Position numbers and translations under genes: made by a program
The notes under the pieces: model-generated
Seen by the model: only the letters and a program-made list of their open reading frames with translations
Database searches by the model: none
Told to the model about the DNA's origin: nothing
From: Cricetomys ansorgei
Lineage: Eukaryota; Chordata; Mammalia; Rodentia; Nesomyidae
Assembly (NCBI GenBank): GCA_026225945.1
Contig: JAMJFZ010001133.1
Coordinates: 7,212,501 to 7,276,500, forward strand
Direction: 5' to 3'
DNA: 64,000 bases
Shown: piece by piece, positions 25,850 to 39,000 of the stretch
Layout of the letters: each line of letters opens with the position of its first letter
How positions within the stretch are numbered: the stretch's first letter is position 1

Positions 25850-26195
25850 GTATGTTTCTTTCTATTTGTGGTGCTTCATGTATATGTGCACAGGCAGGCT
25901 CATGCATATGTATGCCTATGCATGTGGCAGTCACGGGACATCCTCAGCCTGACTCCTCCACAAAATACATTTCTATTTTTGTTGTTTAAAAGAGGATCAT
26001 TTTGGCCTGGAACTTTACTGTGTGGGATGGGTTCCAGCTCATGAATTCTAGAAAATATATCTTTTTTTGCCACTCATCACCATCTTTGGGACTACATGTT
26101 CCCAGCATTTCTGGTATTTCTGGTATTTCTGGGGATCTGAACTCAGGATACCATGTTTGTAAGGCAAGTTCTTTATGAAAAATCCTGTTTCCAAA
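25850..26195 (-). mobile_element. B4-like composite SINE, antisense
   Basis: The plus strand runs (T/C)GTG-rich tail, 'catcctcagcctgactcctc', 'ggcctggaactttactgtgt', 'ggggatctgaactcaggata' and 'gtaaggcaagttctttatg'. This is the reverse of the order in the sense copy at 9610-9990 and fits the rodent B4-type composite (tRNA-related 5' end joined to a B1-like half). A small tandem duplication, 'tttctggta' repeated, lies near 26107-26130. Confidence 0.65.
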
Positions 26196-26399
26196 ATCTT
26201 TAATAAACATATTAAATATTGATAACTAGTGTTAGAATTTTTAACCCAATCACATTTCCAGAATCGCATTAAGCCTGGCTTGGATTTATAGTTTTCTTGC
26301 CTCCCAACCACTGCGACACATATGCCTGGATGCCCTAATGAGTGCCAAGGACAGCTTCCTTGTATCGGATCATCATCTTGGCTTCCTCCACTCAATCCT

Positions 26400-27380
26400 C
26401 TACCTTCTTTTTTAATAATCTCTGAGCCTATGAAGTGGGGTTGTGCTATATTTTTTTCCTATTTTGGCTGAGTTCTGAAGTTATTTTTTTCTGGGTACCT
26501 TGTCCAGGTGTGGGCATGAGTGTTACAGAATCTGAGCATTAATATACAATATACAAATATATCCACCAAAGCAACATCATAGTGAGGATTGCATGATACT
26601 AAAATGAAGCAGATTCCCTTCAAAATGAATTGTTATCTATCTAGAATCCTAACTTCGATAAGAATGTTAACCATTAAAAGACTAGTTTTAAAAAATACAA
26701 AAATAAATGAATGGATATTCATAATGCAGTGCAAGCAAACATTAAGTTTAGAAGAAGGAAGTATTGGAGATGTGAAGCCAATATATTCAATATAGAACAA
26801 AAAAGTAAAACAGCAGTAATGAGACCCTCAGGGAACTGTTCCTTAAAGATAAAATGACAAATGTACTCAAGAAAACACTAGCAAAGCAAATTTAAAAATT
26901 CATCTAAAACATTTTAAGACACAATTAGGATCTTTACAATGAGTACAATGAAGTTAAATATAGTAAAATGAATCAGGTAAATGACCCATACCAATAAAAT
27001 TAAAAAGAAAACAAAGTACACTTGTCTGAGTGAATATAAAATAACACCAGACAAAGTTGATTATCAATAGTGCCGTCATTGGAAAAAATATTCAACACAC
27101 CAAAAAATAGAGCAAACTTTCTTAACATGATAAATGTCAGATATACAGCTCACACTGACATTCATACCCATCGTGAAATATTGAGAATTATCTCAAAGAA
27201 CAATGATTGAATACTGCCTGCATCTTGTATTAGGAAGTGGTCAAAAATAAAAAAAGAATAAGAGGCATAAAAATTACAAAAGGTCCATTAGTTCTTGACT
27301 AGAAGTGGAACTAATGAATTTTCCCCTTCTATGTCAGTATTAAATTTTTTGCAGTCTTGTTTCTGCTTTTCCTTCTATTT
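26400..27380. other. AT-rich unique-looking stretch
   Basis: No recognised repeat or exon was found. The ORF at 26589-26795 has no supporting features. Confidence 0.45.
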
Positions 27381-27829
27381 CTAGGCGAGACTGTTTCACA
27401 GCACACTTCCTGGTTTTCTGGCACTGAGAGTCTTCCCACCACTTCTGTTATGTTCCATGAGGCATGAATTCAGGAGCTGTGATGTCCATGGGCCTGGGTT
27501 CGTAACATTCAGTTGATCTCTTCATTGTGTTCTGGTTGGTTTTGCTCTAATAGAATACACTTGCCAAAAGAAGAGTATTTTTCAAGGAGGAGTGGTAGAT
27601 ATACTCACCTGTGTCTCCAAGGAAAAGATTTGGAATTAGTTAGGAGTTATTCTGGTCTAGCAAAGAAAAGTTAGTAGAGATTCTTTTCTAAGTTATATCA
27701 TTTCACTAGCCTCCAGTAGTTGCAAGAAGAATTAGAGTTTCCCAAGGATAAGTTCTCATATTGTATTTTCAATACAAAGAGGTCATTTCTGAATCTACAT
27801 TCACATAAACAATAAAAACAGATACCATG

Positions 27830-27832
<3 letters not shown>

Positions 27833-27877
<45 letters not shown>

Positions 27878-27921
27878 ATTATGTTACATATATTTGTATA
27901 TGTATTAATACAAACACACAT

Positions 27922-27958
<37 letters not shown>

Positions 27959-27985
27959 CATACACACACACACATACATATACAC
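27833..27985. repeat. Compound (AT)n/(CA)n microsatellite
   Basis: An AT run of about 42 bases (27833-27874) is followed by a short AT-rich spacer. CA and TA runs then follow to about 27985. The paired Tyr/Ile-rich ORFs on both strands are translations of it. Confidence 0.95.
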
Positions 27986-27989
27986 ATCA

Positions 27990-29700
27990 AAGTGAATGAA
28001 CTTGAGATAGCCTAGGGCATTAGAAAGGCTTGAGGGAGCATAACAGGGAGGGAGGAAAATGAGGGGGGAAATAGATATAATTCTATTTTAGGTAAAATAT
28101 TTTTAAAATTACAAAATAATTGTTTCTCAATACATTCCACTATGTTCAGTAGAATTAAGGTATTATTGTTTTACTTCTGCCAGTTTCAACTTGGTCATAA
28201 TGTAGTTCAATTATTTTACTTTAGGTATGAAATTATAATTAGATTAAGACATGATACCAAGACCACAGTGAGAACAACTAAACAAGTGTAATATTTAACA
28301 ATACAGCAATTTATTGAACTTTCATTGAGAATATTTATCTTCAAATGCTATGCAGTCTGTGTAAATATGTCCAAGTCTTGGTAGATAACTTTTACATTAA
28401 CATTCGCTTATCTTCAAGTAGCGTTCACAGACAGATAATAAAACATTAAGTCATTTAAAAATTACGTCATTGTTTGGCTTTGATATGTCAGGTAAAACAA
28501 GGAAAGAAGAAAGTGGTTTCATCTCACTGAATCATATCTTCAAATGTTGGTTTCTAGATACGCAGGAAAATATTATCAGATACAAAATTAGGTATTTTAA
28601 AGAATCAACTGATAGTCTAATTTATATTTGATATTATATTATTTAAAATATCATTAATTCAAATAAACACATTACTATGATTATTTTATTGAATGTTGTT
28701 TAGGGGCTTGCTATCAATTTAAATTTGCTATCAATTTAAATAAGAAGTAAGGAATCTAAATTTCTATAAATGAAATATGAGCAAAGTCAACCCTTAAATA
28801 TAGAAAATTTCAGAACCACATACTATCTTTAATAAAGAACAATTTTTATGATGAAGCTTATACAATAATTCAAACCTGTATATAAAACTAAATTAAGTAT
28901 TTTGTCACTGGTTAAAAAATGAATTCACTTATTTTAAGCTGTTCTTTCTATTTAAAAGTGACTTTATTGAATAACTAGCTATTGATTATGGCATCAAAAT
29001 ATTTTTGACATGAACAATAATTTGGGTGTTTTATTCCAAATAAATAAATGCAGCCTGACTTCAAGTGACATTTCAAGCTCAAACTGTAACATTATAAAAA
29101 CACGATGTACAATGGAAAGATAGGCTGAAATAAACAATTTCTACCTTCCCGTGTATCTACATCATGTCATCACCATCACTTACTGGCTGTGTTACTGTCT
29201 TTGTAATTCTCAAATTCATTTCAGCTCTTATTGATTTACATTTATCTTTACTTATGGGAACATGCCTGATTAAATATTCTGAGGACTATCCAACTATAAA
29301 TACTTAGAAATGCTAAATACATTTAAAACACATTTTAACATGTATTTTTGTCTGAAGCTAATAATAAGGCAAGAATTATTAACCAGGAAGTAAATTAAAA
29401 GATAGTTAAATGGGTTCAAAAGAGCATTCCATCAGAGGTGCCCTACAGTATTTTAGAGATACCTAATGTAGAATACTGATTTTAAAGATTTGTAACAATA
29501 CAATATTTAGCTGCCATGAGAAAGATACTCATAATATATATAATATCCAGGCATATAAGATTACTGTTTAAGTAGAAAAAAAATAATGAACAGCAACTTG
29601 CATAAGACAAGTATTAAATGATTTTTATAACATCAATTTAAAATGGTTAGGGTATAATTAAAGACTTTCCCCTAAATGTTTGCAATGGAAGCCAACTGCT
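27990..29700. other. AT-rich unique-looking stretch (possible intron)
   Basis: No repeats or exons are recognised apart from a polypurine patch at 28020-28075. If the minus-strand exon at 29719-29790 is real, this lies within its downstream intron. Confidence 0.4.
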
Positions 29701-29718
29701 CATGAGTTGGATACTCAC

Positions 29719-29790
29719 TTCTCGAAAATGATTCAGGAAGCCCATGATCCGAAGAAACAATTTACAGACTCTTGTTGTGTCATTGAGTAC
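29719..29790 (-). CDS. Candidate coding exon, 72 bp, gene unidentified
   Basis: On the minus strand a pyrimidine-rich tract ending 'tttatttctctcag' leads into the exon, which starts GTACTCAATG. It ends CGAGAA at a near-consensus donor, gtgagtatcc. The exon is 72 bases, a multiple of three, and only one frame is open: 24 codons in phase 0, beginning VLNDTTRVCKLF and ending GFLNHFRE. The other two frames have stops. Such a combination of a strong acceptor, a strong donor and a single open frame of ordinary mammalian exon size is hard to get by chance in DNA this rich in A and T. The residues look like an amphipathic helix, but I do not recognise the protein family. Surrounding sequence is unique-looking and free of repeats for over 1 kb on each side. 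A possible upstream exon in a matching phase is at 32721-32768. Confidence 0.6.
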
Positions 29791-32720
29791 CTGAGAGAAA
29801 TAAATACAAATAAAAATTTCTACAGAAGAACACAGCTTTGAGATATATTCTTAAAATTCCTTCTAGTTATGATTTGTTGAATATGAGCCTTAAAACAAAA
29901 GGACCTTAGCCAGGTAATAAACTAGAACAGATAATGGCACAATACTTAAATCATTAGTAAAATTATGTATATATATGGATGTAATGCACCTCCAGCCCTC
30001 CCATGAAAGTCATACACACACACACACACACACACACAAAACTGAATGAGAAGTAAAACTGTGAACAAGCTCTACTGACTCTTTACAGCAATAATAAAAT
30101 TAGGAATAATAGGATGGATAGGTTATTTAGCACATTTATGCGCTCTAAGTTAATTATTGAGAATGCAATAAAGATGACTGAGTAATGGAGGATGCAAGGG
30201 GAATGTGGAGGCAAGAATTAAAGCACTAATAAATGCTTTGGTGTCCTTCAAAGAATACGCAGCATGAAAGAAAGAGAAGAATTTCATGATGTCATTAGCA
30301 TCCAAGAAGTCTCAGAATCCATTAGTGAAGGGTCTTTCATAGAAAAATATTACTGTTAGTATGTGGGGCCACGCTACACTGTCTGACAAGGGTTAACTGT
30401 TAAATGTTCAAAGATTTTAAGGTTGATTTTGAGAACATTTGCATCTTGACCTGGTCACAGTGATAAATATTTGAATAATAAATTCAGTTGAAGAGCAGAA
30501 GTAAGGCATTTCTTGGGAGACTTAGTTTACCAGAATAGCATTAAGAAAAATGTGCATCCATCCATCATAGCCAACTTGCTAAACGGAGAAGGGAAAATGT
30601 AAAGCAGCCAAAAGGGACAGGTTATTTTAAAGAAATACCATTTGTCAGACAGTGAGACAAGAATGCAACACAAGCATGAAAATCCACGAGACAATGTGTT
30701 GTCTTTCCAAGGCTCTGTGAAATAGTGTTTTATTGATGGAAACTGGATGTTCCAAGATACACTGATGTTCAAAAATTCAGAGTAGGTTCCAACAACAAAG
30801 TTTTACCAAGTGGTCTATTAGGATACATTTCAAGATGATAAGGCATGATCATAATAATGTTCTGGGAATAAGAAGGAAATAAAACCTGAAAACTCTTATT
30901 AAACTAGAAAATATTTACTAAGTGTAGTCATAAATATCTACAAATGTGTAAAAGAAGTACAAGTGATACTATTGTGTAATGATATAATAAATGGGAAAAT
31001 ACATATACTTCAAATATCTTATCAAACTATTGTATTTAGAAAAAGCATGTTAATGAAAAACTTCCTAATTTAGATGTACACACATATGAGTACATATATG
31101 TGTATGTGTATATTTTTTCAAAGGCACATGTACATACTAGAGAAAGAGAGATTGGAGATAAAGTAAAATGTTTTGTTAAATTGACAATATACGTAAACAT
31201 TATGTAAAATATATATTAAAATTTAAAAGTAAGAATGTTCTTAAGTTAAAATAAGGTTTAATATTTCATGATTCAGACATAAATACAATGTATAAAACTA
31301 TTCTATTTGTGAAATAATCTTCAAATAAAGTTTATATGGGATTATAAATATGAGTACAACTAATAATTAATGCAACTTATACTGATGATATCAAGCTCAA
31401 AATGGAAAAGCAATGTAAATTTGCATATTATTTAAACCATTATTTAAACACATTTAAACAGAAGAGAAGTACATCTCATCAAAGTTTAATATTCAGATAT
31501 ATAAATTTATTAACAAAATTTAAATGTCAAAAATACATATTTATCTAAAATTAAATGATGGTAGCGTACTGACAACTTTTTGAAGCAAAACATGTATCCT
31601 AACTATATGAAAAAATAGCACTTAATTTCTTAAATTCTAAATGAATTTTACCTTTCCTTCTGTGTTAAATATTTCATAAAGTATTTGAAAATACAAACCA
31701 CAAATTACAATGAAATAATTATAACACCTGGAAAAATAATATTATTCATAATATGTAGAAATACATATAAGTCTCTATAAAAAGACCTAACAACCTAAAG
31801 GAACCTAAACAACCTAAAGGAACAATCCTCTAATTTATCAGTACAGGAACTCTCTAGAAAGGTTTTCAGCCTCAATAGAAATCAAGAAAATTAAACTGAA
31901 ATCAAAGCCAGATTCTAATACAGATACAAACAGCAAAACAAATTGAAGAGATGAAGAAACAGACTTGGCATGCCAAAGATGTGAAAAATAAGCAAATTAA
32001 TTGATGCAAACATAGGAGAATTAAGCGTATATAACTTTCCAAAGGACAGGAACTATAACAAACTTTTATAGACCAAGAATCTGCTAGCTGATGCGTCCTT
32101 CCTGTTCTGCCAAAGAGACACTTTATTTGTAAGTGGACGATGAATTGTCAATATTAATAGATGTGTTGTTCCTAAGAGAAAATGAATGAGTGAAATGTGT
32201 GTGCTCAGTAAGGGTACAGTGGATAACTTTTGGAATGTCAATGAGTGTTAGGATATTGATTTGATAAATGAATTATGTACAGGAAAAAAAAAACAGGTTG
32301 TGGTGAATCAATTTGCATTAATTTTTCTTGTTTCCATATATTGTTGCATCATCATAGTCTAAAACAGCTCTCACTAATTATGTGACAAGATGTGGAAGTC
32401 AGAAAAGCAGCAAGAGGTGAATATTTAGCTGACGGCCTCACAGGGCTGAATTTAAGACAGTCATGGCATGCCAGTGTCTCTGCTCTTCAAGGTACTCTTC
32501 ATGTTGATGAATTTGGTGATGTCTACTTGTTGTTTTCTAAAAAATTCCACACAAACTGCCTACATTGCTGATATTTGCAAGCCAGCAATACCACATTAGA
32601 AGTGCCCTCTGACCTTTGACTTTGTTAGTCATGTAGCTCTGACTTCATCCAAAGATACTTCTCAGTTATTAAGGGTTTTCATAATTCTACAAGGACCAGT
32701 GCATAGGTGTATAAACTTAC
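29791..32720. other. AT-rich unique-looking stretch (possible intron)
   Basis: This holds a (CA)n tract of about 27 bases at 30012-30038 and otherwise unremarkable AT-rich DNA. The minus ORFs at 30527-30772 and 32053-32241 have no recognised domains or splice support. Confidence 0.4.
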
Positions 32721-32768
32721 CACTTCAAAGACCACATATTTAATTAAAATTGAAAAGTTCCCTTTGCA
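32721..32768 (-). CDS. Weak candidate exon, 48 bp, upstream of the 29.7-kb exon
   Basis: On the minus strand a very good donor, GTG|gtaagttt (at 32720/32721), closes a segment open in one frame only for 16 codons, beginning CKGNFSIL and ending YVVFEV. The length is a multiple of three. It would splice in phase 0 onto the 72-bp exon, keeping the frame open. The weakness is the acceptor: 'atatattggttag' has almost no pyrimidine tract, and an in-frame stop directly precedes the exon. Chance is a real possibility for so short a segment. Confidence 0.25.
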
Positions 32769-32779
32769 CTAACCAATAT

Positions 32780-35340
32780 ATTAATTCTTGTTTGAGATTA
32801 GAAAGTGAATTGTCAGAGGTGGGTGTTATGTATCCCATCACAAAATTAAAACAAAAATAATTTTGTGCATATAATTAAAATCATGCAATCTCTACAATCT
32901 CAGCTATATTATATCCCCATATGGTGTGAAACAAAGAAAGACATGTTATGGGGTTAAATCTAGACAACAAGCACTGTTATAATCGGTGATATACCTATTC
33001 ATTTGCCATAGCTTCTACATTTATGAGAGAATAACATGAATGTTTGTACAAAGAAGACAAAGATAGCTTGAAGACTTCAGGCAATGCTCCCAATCAAGAG
33101 CTGACTAACAAGGTAATGAGGACCTAATAATTTATGTTCTAATTAATCTTCTTTCATTCCTAATCTGCAATATATTCTCTATTCATTATTTCTGAAAATA
33201 TGTGTTACTAATATGTAGTTCATTGAAATAGAATCATGAGGAACTAAAAACCTTGAGAAGAAAATTTAGAATTCTAAATCTTCCCTATTTAAAATAATGA
33301 GAATTAGTAGAGACCCTAGAAGTATTGAATAAATATAAAAATTATGTGAATGCTTTTTAGATTTCAGGAAAAAATTGAAAATAACATAAAAAAGGTAATT
33401 ACATTTATATAAAGTAACAAAATCGTACAGGAACTGTGCCATTCAGAAGTCTGGATTGGAGGCTTATTGTACAAAAAAAAATCTATTTTAAAAAAATTTA
33501 AAATAATTCTAAACAAAGTTTTTTAAAACAAATCCAGCATTGTTTAAAATATGAAAAAATAGAAATATTGGCCAAGTTTATTTTATTTCAAGGATGTTTT
33601 CAGAGTTTATTGTAGTAGATATTCATAATGAAATGTTCCTGTTTTAATGATGTTTCAAACACAATACGGATACCAGTGTTCACAAAAATGCCTCTGGTTA
33701 TTAGGTGGTCACAACATACCCCCATGTAAAGCAGAGTAAACATAAATACTGTCCAAAATATATTGCTCATAGTATGTCATTTTACTTATATAATTTATGA
33801 ATGAAGTACTATTCTTAAATTAATGTTCATTTTACTTTATTAATCATAAACATAAACTCTATAAAATATGAGCTTACATTTGTTTGCAAAATATCAAACA
33901 ATGGTAATTTAGGATCAACAAAAGTTGGAAATAGTTTTTAGCATAATGCCTGAAAACTAAATAACAAATGGTGTTAAACAATGTGGTAGACAAATAATTT
34001 CAAAAGCATAAAGAAAAGTTTTCAGAACAACTATAGAGATGTTATATTCACTATCAACTGATATTTCAGGTCAAAGTATTTTCAGATATAGAGCATAAAA
34101 GAAATAAAAATAACCATTCATACTTTCTGTTCTAGATTTGAAATGTACTTACATTATTTATGAACAACAACAAAAAAAAATAAATCTTTGTTTCTAAACT
34201 TGAGCAATTAGTTTTATAAGAGTCAGTCACAACAGAATGGCATTCACTAACTGGAGGACTGTAACAGTCTTGGTATACACAGTATATACAGACTTTATTT
34301 GATGTGAGGTAAGAAATTTTCAATAGCTTATTCTGCAGGGTATTTATTAAGAGAAGACATGATGAATGTAATATAGACAAAAACATGGATAGAATATATG
34401 ACTATATATTTAAAGAAAAAAATTACATTAAAATCCCAATATTTATGGTATAGATTTTGGAGAATTGGATAGAGTGTTTTTCTGTGAATGTCTATAGTAA
34501 ATGCTTCACAAGGATGTCTGCCACACCCTTTTTCCTGAATATATGCCATTTCCTCAACAAGGAGAGTTTGCTCATTCCTTTATCCCAAGTCTAGAATGAG
34601 GAATGTTTTCTTGACCAATTGAGTCCAGAGTGTCTGGAATCAGGGACTAAATCATAACAGGTTTGCTGTTTATCTTTGACCACAAATTTCTCTATCCCAG
34701 AAAGGATATCTGAAATATTAAAATAATAGGAAACACTTGATATAGATACTCTGACCTCAGTGAAGACAGAGGCAGACTCAATTTGACCTGATCCTCTACT
34801 TATTACCATTAAGAACCTCCAGACCAGGCCAGGCAGTAGCTAAATAGCAGTGTGTGGGTTCTCTTAACAGAGAAATTAGTAACTAAAAATTAAAAACATA
34901 AACTACAAAATTACTGGACTTTCAAATTATCTCAGTCTGCCATATATGCAACTCAATATAACTTGCTTATCCTATTTAAACAGAAGTCCAAATGATCTCT
35001 TTAGCCAATAGTATTTTAATACTTGACTCATAGTCTTATTTTAACAACTATTTGCATTGATACATATTAATTATTTAAACATTTAAAATGATTTATGATA
35101 AAAACATTAATATTTCACAATAATTTTACATTGTAACAGTTTGAAAAATTCATTCTAGCGTGTTTAAAAATATGTATGTCTGCAATATTCTTTTTATTTC
35201 CAATGTTTTTATTTCTTTCCTGATGTTGCTCTGAATTTATTTTAGGTTACATGAAACCTAACCTTATGCATGCTTCACATTAAAAATGTGTTTGTTCAAT
35301 CTCAAAGAAGATATTCTCTGTGCTTCCTTCATTCATTCCT
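32780..35340. other. AT-rich stretch without recognised repeats
   Basis: Nothing in about 2.5 kb is recognisable as a repeat or exon. The minus ORFs at 34132-34386, 34328-34549 and 34591-34809 overlap each other in different frames and have no family resemblance. Confidence 0.45.
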
Positions 35341-35350
35341 GCTTTCCATC

Positions 35351-35402
35351 CTTTCCTCCTTCCTTCCTTCCTTCCTTCCTTCCTTCCTTCTTTTCTTTCT
35401 TT
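35351..35402. repeat. (CTTC)n microsatellite
   Basis: About ten uninterrupted 'cttc' units are followed by 'ttttcttt' variants. It abuts the 3' end of the antisense L1 that starts at about 35405. Confidence 0.95.
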
Positions 35403-35404
35403 TC

Positions 35405-36480
35405 TATATTTTTTTATTTTTTAAGACAATTTTAAATTTAAAAATATATTGTTCATAGTTTTCCCTCCCCAAAGTCCTCCCAGATCCCCTCAACCTCACT
35501 ATCCACCTAACTTTAAGTTCTTTCCTCAAAAAACCCAATACAACAATAAAATCCCCCAAACCATAAAAATAATAGAAACCACCCCTCATTAAAAAAAACT
35601 GTAATGAAATAAAAGCACATAGGCACACATAAAAAATTGAAGTCTATCATATGTTGATCACCTACTCCTGAACAGAGACCTGTCCTTGATGGTTGGATGT
35701 TCATAGTGTAACTGTATTGGAAAAATATGATTTTCCATTTCCCAGCAAGAATAAGTAACACTTACGTTGTTAAACTTTACCCTATTGATAAGGTTTTTAT
35801 TTATTCATTTAAAAAACATGTAACAAAACAAAATATAATAAGATAAAACAAAAACTATCATATTGAATTTGGACCACAATTTGTGCCAAAAGAAGGCACA
35901 AAAATCAGAGAACAACTTGTTCACACACTCAGTAACTCCATAAAAACACTATACTTGAGACCTAGATATACATAATGGAGCACCTGGTGCAGAGCTGTAC
36001 TGGCCCTGTGAATGCTGCTTCAGTCTCTGTGCATTCATATGAACTTTGATCCTGATTTTGAGGCCTTGTCTTCTTGGATTTCCCTATTCCCACTGGCTTT
36101 AAAAGTATTTCCATCTCCTCTTCCATGGGGTTCCCTGAGCTCTGAGAGGAGAGATTTGATGGGGACATCCAGCAGTGGACTGAGTATCCCAAGGTGTCTC
36201 ACTCTCTGCCTAACATCTCACTGTGGGTCTCTATATTTGTTCCATCTGCTCCAGGAAGAAGCTTCTCTAATGATGGCTGTGTAGGCTTTGATTTATGAGT
36301 ATAATAGAATATCATTATGAGTCACTTTATTACTATATTGTTTTGGGATCCTTTTATGATCAGTATTATTTGGGTTTATCCTAGGTCTTTGGACTATCTA
36401 GTCTCGGGTTCTTTTTCACCCCACCAGTGTTTGGTATGGCTTTCTATTATTCATTCATTCTTTCTTTCTTCCTTTCTTTT
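35405..36480 (-). mobile_element. L1 (Lx-like) 3' UTR, antisense, rearranged
   Basis: A T-rich edge at 35405-35425 is followed by 'tttccctccccaaagtcctc'. Then come 'gagacctgtccttgatggtt' (35668-), 'gtgcattcatatgaac', 'ggttccctgagctctgagag' (36129-), 'ctctgcctaacatctcactg', 'tgggtctctatatttgttcc', 'cttctctaatgatggctgtg' and 'agaatatcattatgagtcac'. These are the antisense rodent L1 3' UTR in order. The stretch at 35780-35950 is AT-rich and may be an expansion or a small insertion. Overlapping ORFs on both strands here are relics without coding meaning. Confidence 0.75.
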
Positions 36481-36800
36481 TCTCTGTCTTTTTTCTTTCT
36501 TTTATACTTTTTCTCTTTCTGTCTTTGGCTTTAAAGAACTCCTTACTCTCTAACAATTTAGGAGGTCAAACTCTGCAATTCAATTGTTGGCAGAGTTATA
36601 GTCCTTCTGACATCTCAGAAGAAATTTTTTCTAATATTTTTAGTTTCTATAAGCTTCTTGGATTCTTTTTAACCATCACGGTATCTTTTCAGCTTTCTAT
36701 TATGCCAATGATTTGTACATCCTATTACCTCCCATCTCATCTCTAAAACACCTGCCTCATTATTTCACATACCAGGACTCATATGATAACAATGGTCTAC
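36481..36800. other. Short stretch between L1 and a TG microsatellite
   Basis: This is pyrimidine-rich at the left edge. No confident assignment can be made; it may be the 5' remainder of the preceding L1 fragment. Confidence 0.35.
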
Positions 36801-36842
36801 TTGGATTCTAATTAGATAATTGCAGGGTAATCTCCCATAATT

Positions 36843-36844
<2 letters not shown>

Positions 36845-36883
<39 letters not shown>
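36845..36883. repeat. (TG)n microsatellite
   Basis: About 19 uninterrupted TG units. Confidence 0.97.
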
Positions 36884-36886
<3 letters not shown>

Positions 36887-37764
36887 ATATGTATTACAGA
36901 AGTACAGAAGTAGAGGTCATGTATTTGAATGAGAGAAGGAACATAATAAAAATCTGAAGGAGAAAGGGAAAGATGAATTGATGTAAGTACAGTGATCATA
37001 AATGAAATTCTCAAGAAAATTAAATTAAAAAAATAATCATGATGCTAACACAGCTTGTTTGTAGTTGACCCATGCAAACTTCTAGGTAAAAGAAACATTC
37101 ATGGCCTTCATCTGTAGTAGGAGATAAAATGTTCCATATCAAATATGTTTCTGCCTTTATTTTCTGAGTCTTTGAGTATGCCAAGAGGGAGTTCACAGAG
37201 AGAGCTGTCATTGTTTAGAATCTGTAATGTCCAGGTTTAGGGGTGGTGTAATCTCTGGTTCTTTGGGTTGCCTTATTCAGATGCAGAAAATAAAAGCACT
37301 ATTCTTGAATGAGGTACTCCATACTTTGATGATACAAATGGCATAAGGCACTGAGAAGAAAATAAGGAAGGTAGATATGATGTCCTTGAAAACAAAGAGG
37401 TAAACAATTTCATGTTGAAGAAATTTGGCAATATTGCCCTAATGCTGAAAAGATATGCTAGGAAAATCAGAATTTGTAGACTGAGATGATCTTCTAGCAG
37501 AAATTGATCCCAGTTGTTAAATTATTTAGTTTGACTCAAACTCATTTGATTTCAAAACTACATAACATGAAATACATAACTTTAATGTAACAGCTCATGA
37601 GAGTTCAGTTTTATTCTTGCTTATTCTCAGTGAAGAGACTAAGCTGTAGTTCTTCTAATGCAGTTAACTAATTTTATGCTAAATGTATAAGATGCAAAAA
37701 TCACTTAATAAACAAAGACATTATTTGTTCAAGGAACATTGATTGTAGGTTTTTTAATCTCTGT

Positions 37765-37765
37765 A

Positions 37766-37797
<32 letters not shown>

Positions 37798-37802
37798 ACA
37801 CA
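37765..37802. repeat. (CA)n microsatellite
   Basis: About 13 CA units, one interruption ('ata'), then more CA. Confidence 0.95.
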
Positions 37803-39000
37803 TATACTACTATAAAATCAGTAGTAAAATTCTATTGGTATTAGATAAATTAGGTAAATCTAATGGGAATGGTATTATCTACTTTTTAATGCAAAAAAAT
37901 GGTTTATTGATGACTATAGACACATATGTGTCCAAACAGGAAATGAATTTATACAGTAATATGAATATAGATAGAACTGTGATTTTATAGGACTATGTAA
38001 TTCAACCTGTTCTGAAATACAAGTGATATCTAGCATTTAATTTTTCCTATGATATTACTGAATTTTATTTTGTTCTAACCATAAAGTAGAATTATACTAA
38101 GTTAAAATTTAATAATACAATTGCCTGCAACATAGAAATTATGCATAATAAAGTAGACAATATATTCCATCAAGAACTAAATCTACATATAAACCATGAT
38201 TTATTGTGGAAAGAACCGTTTTACATCTGTAATACGATTTATGGCTCAATCTTGAATTCAACATACTTAGAAGCATCATACTACCCATAGATTAAAATTA
38301 GAGTGATTAATAGGGTGCATGGTTAAAAGTGATATTATTTTATATATGATTTTACTTTGAATACACTCATACCCACATAGTTGCAAATACTCTAAATCAT
38401 ATAAATAATTTTCAAACTATTTTTAAAAGCTTTACTTTTCATCAGACTGAAACAGTTTACTGAGCAATAATTTAACTGTAAGTATTGTACATATATCATG
38501 AGAGCTTCTCTTGTTTCAAAACCATGTAAGTTTTCTGTGCACAGCCTTGAGATATGGAAAGAGTTACACTGATTTTTTTTATTCTCTTCTTGAAGTATAT
38601 TTATATGATTAATTGCTGGAGGGTTGCTTTCTAAATTGATATTTTATATGCTTAGCCAATATTGCTAGGAGAATTTAAATATATTACTTTTACAATAATA
38701 TTCATAAAATATAATACAGATGTTGTAATAAAATAGTAATGGGCAGTTTTATCAAAAGGAAACAGACAGAAATTGCTGCTGTCCACTAATTATTTGAAAT
38801 ATATTCCCACTAAAATAGATGTCAAAATAACTTCCATTAAATATTCTAGACATTATAAAAATCCAAACTATCTTTTTGGAAATACATTTTAGTATTTTTC
38901 TGTAAATTTGGAAGACTCTTAATGTATCATTTATGTTTGAATATTCATTTCCTAATGTGGCAAGATTTTCCTAATAACCACAGTTTAAGTTTTGGTTTTT
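37803..39000. other. AT-rich stretch without recognised features
   Basis: I see only AT-rich sequence. The sharp rise in C content at about 39005 marks the start of the rearranged L1. Confidence 0.45.

Noticed and set aside
27769..28015. Overlapping ORFs rich in Tyr, Ile and Cys on both strands
   Set aside because: They are translations of the compound AT/CA microsatellite.
36845..37006. Plus-strand acceptor ('tattacag', 36900) and gtaagtac donor (36982) bounding about 80 bases
   Set aside because: All three frames contain stops and the pyrimidine tract is only the (TG)n microsatellite, so a coding exon is unlikely.
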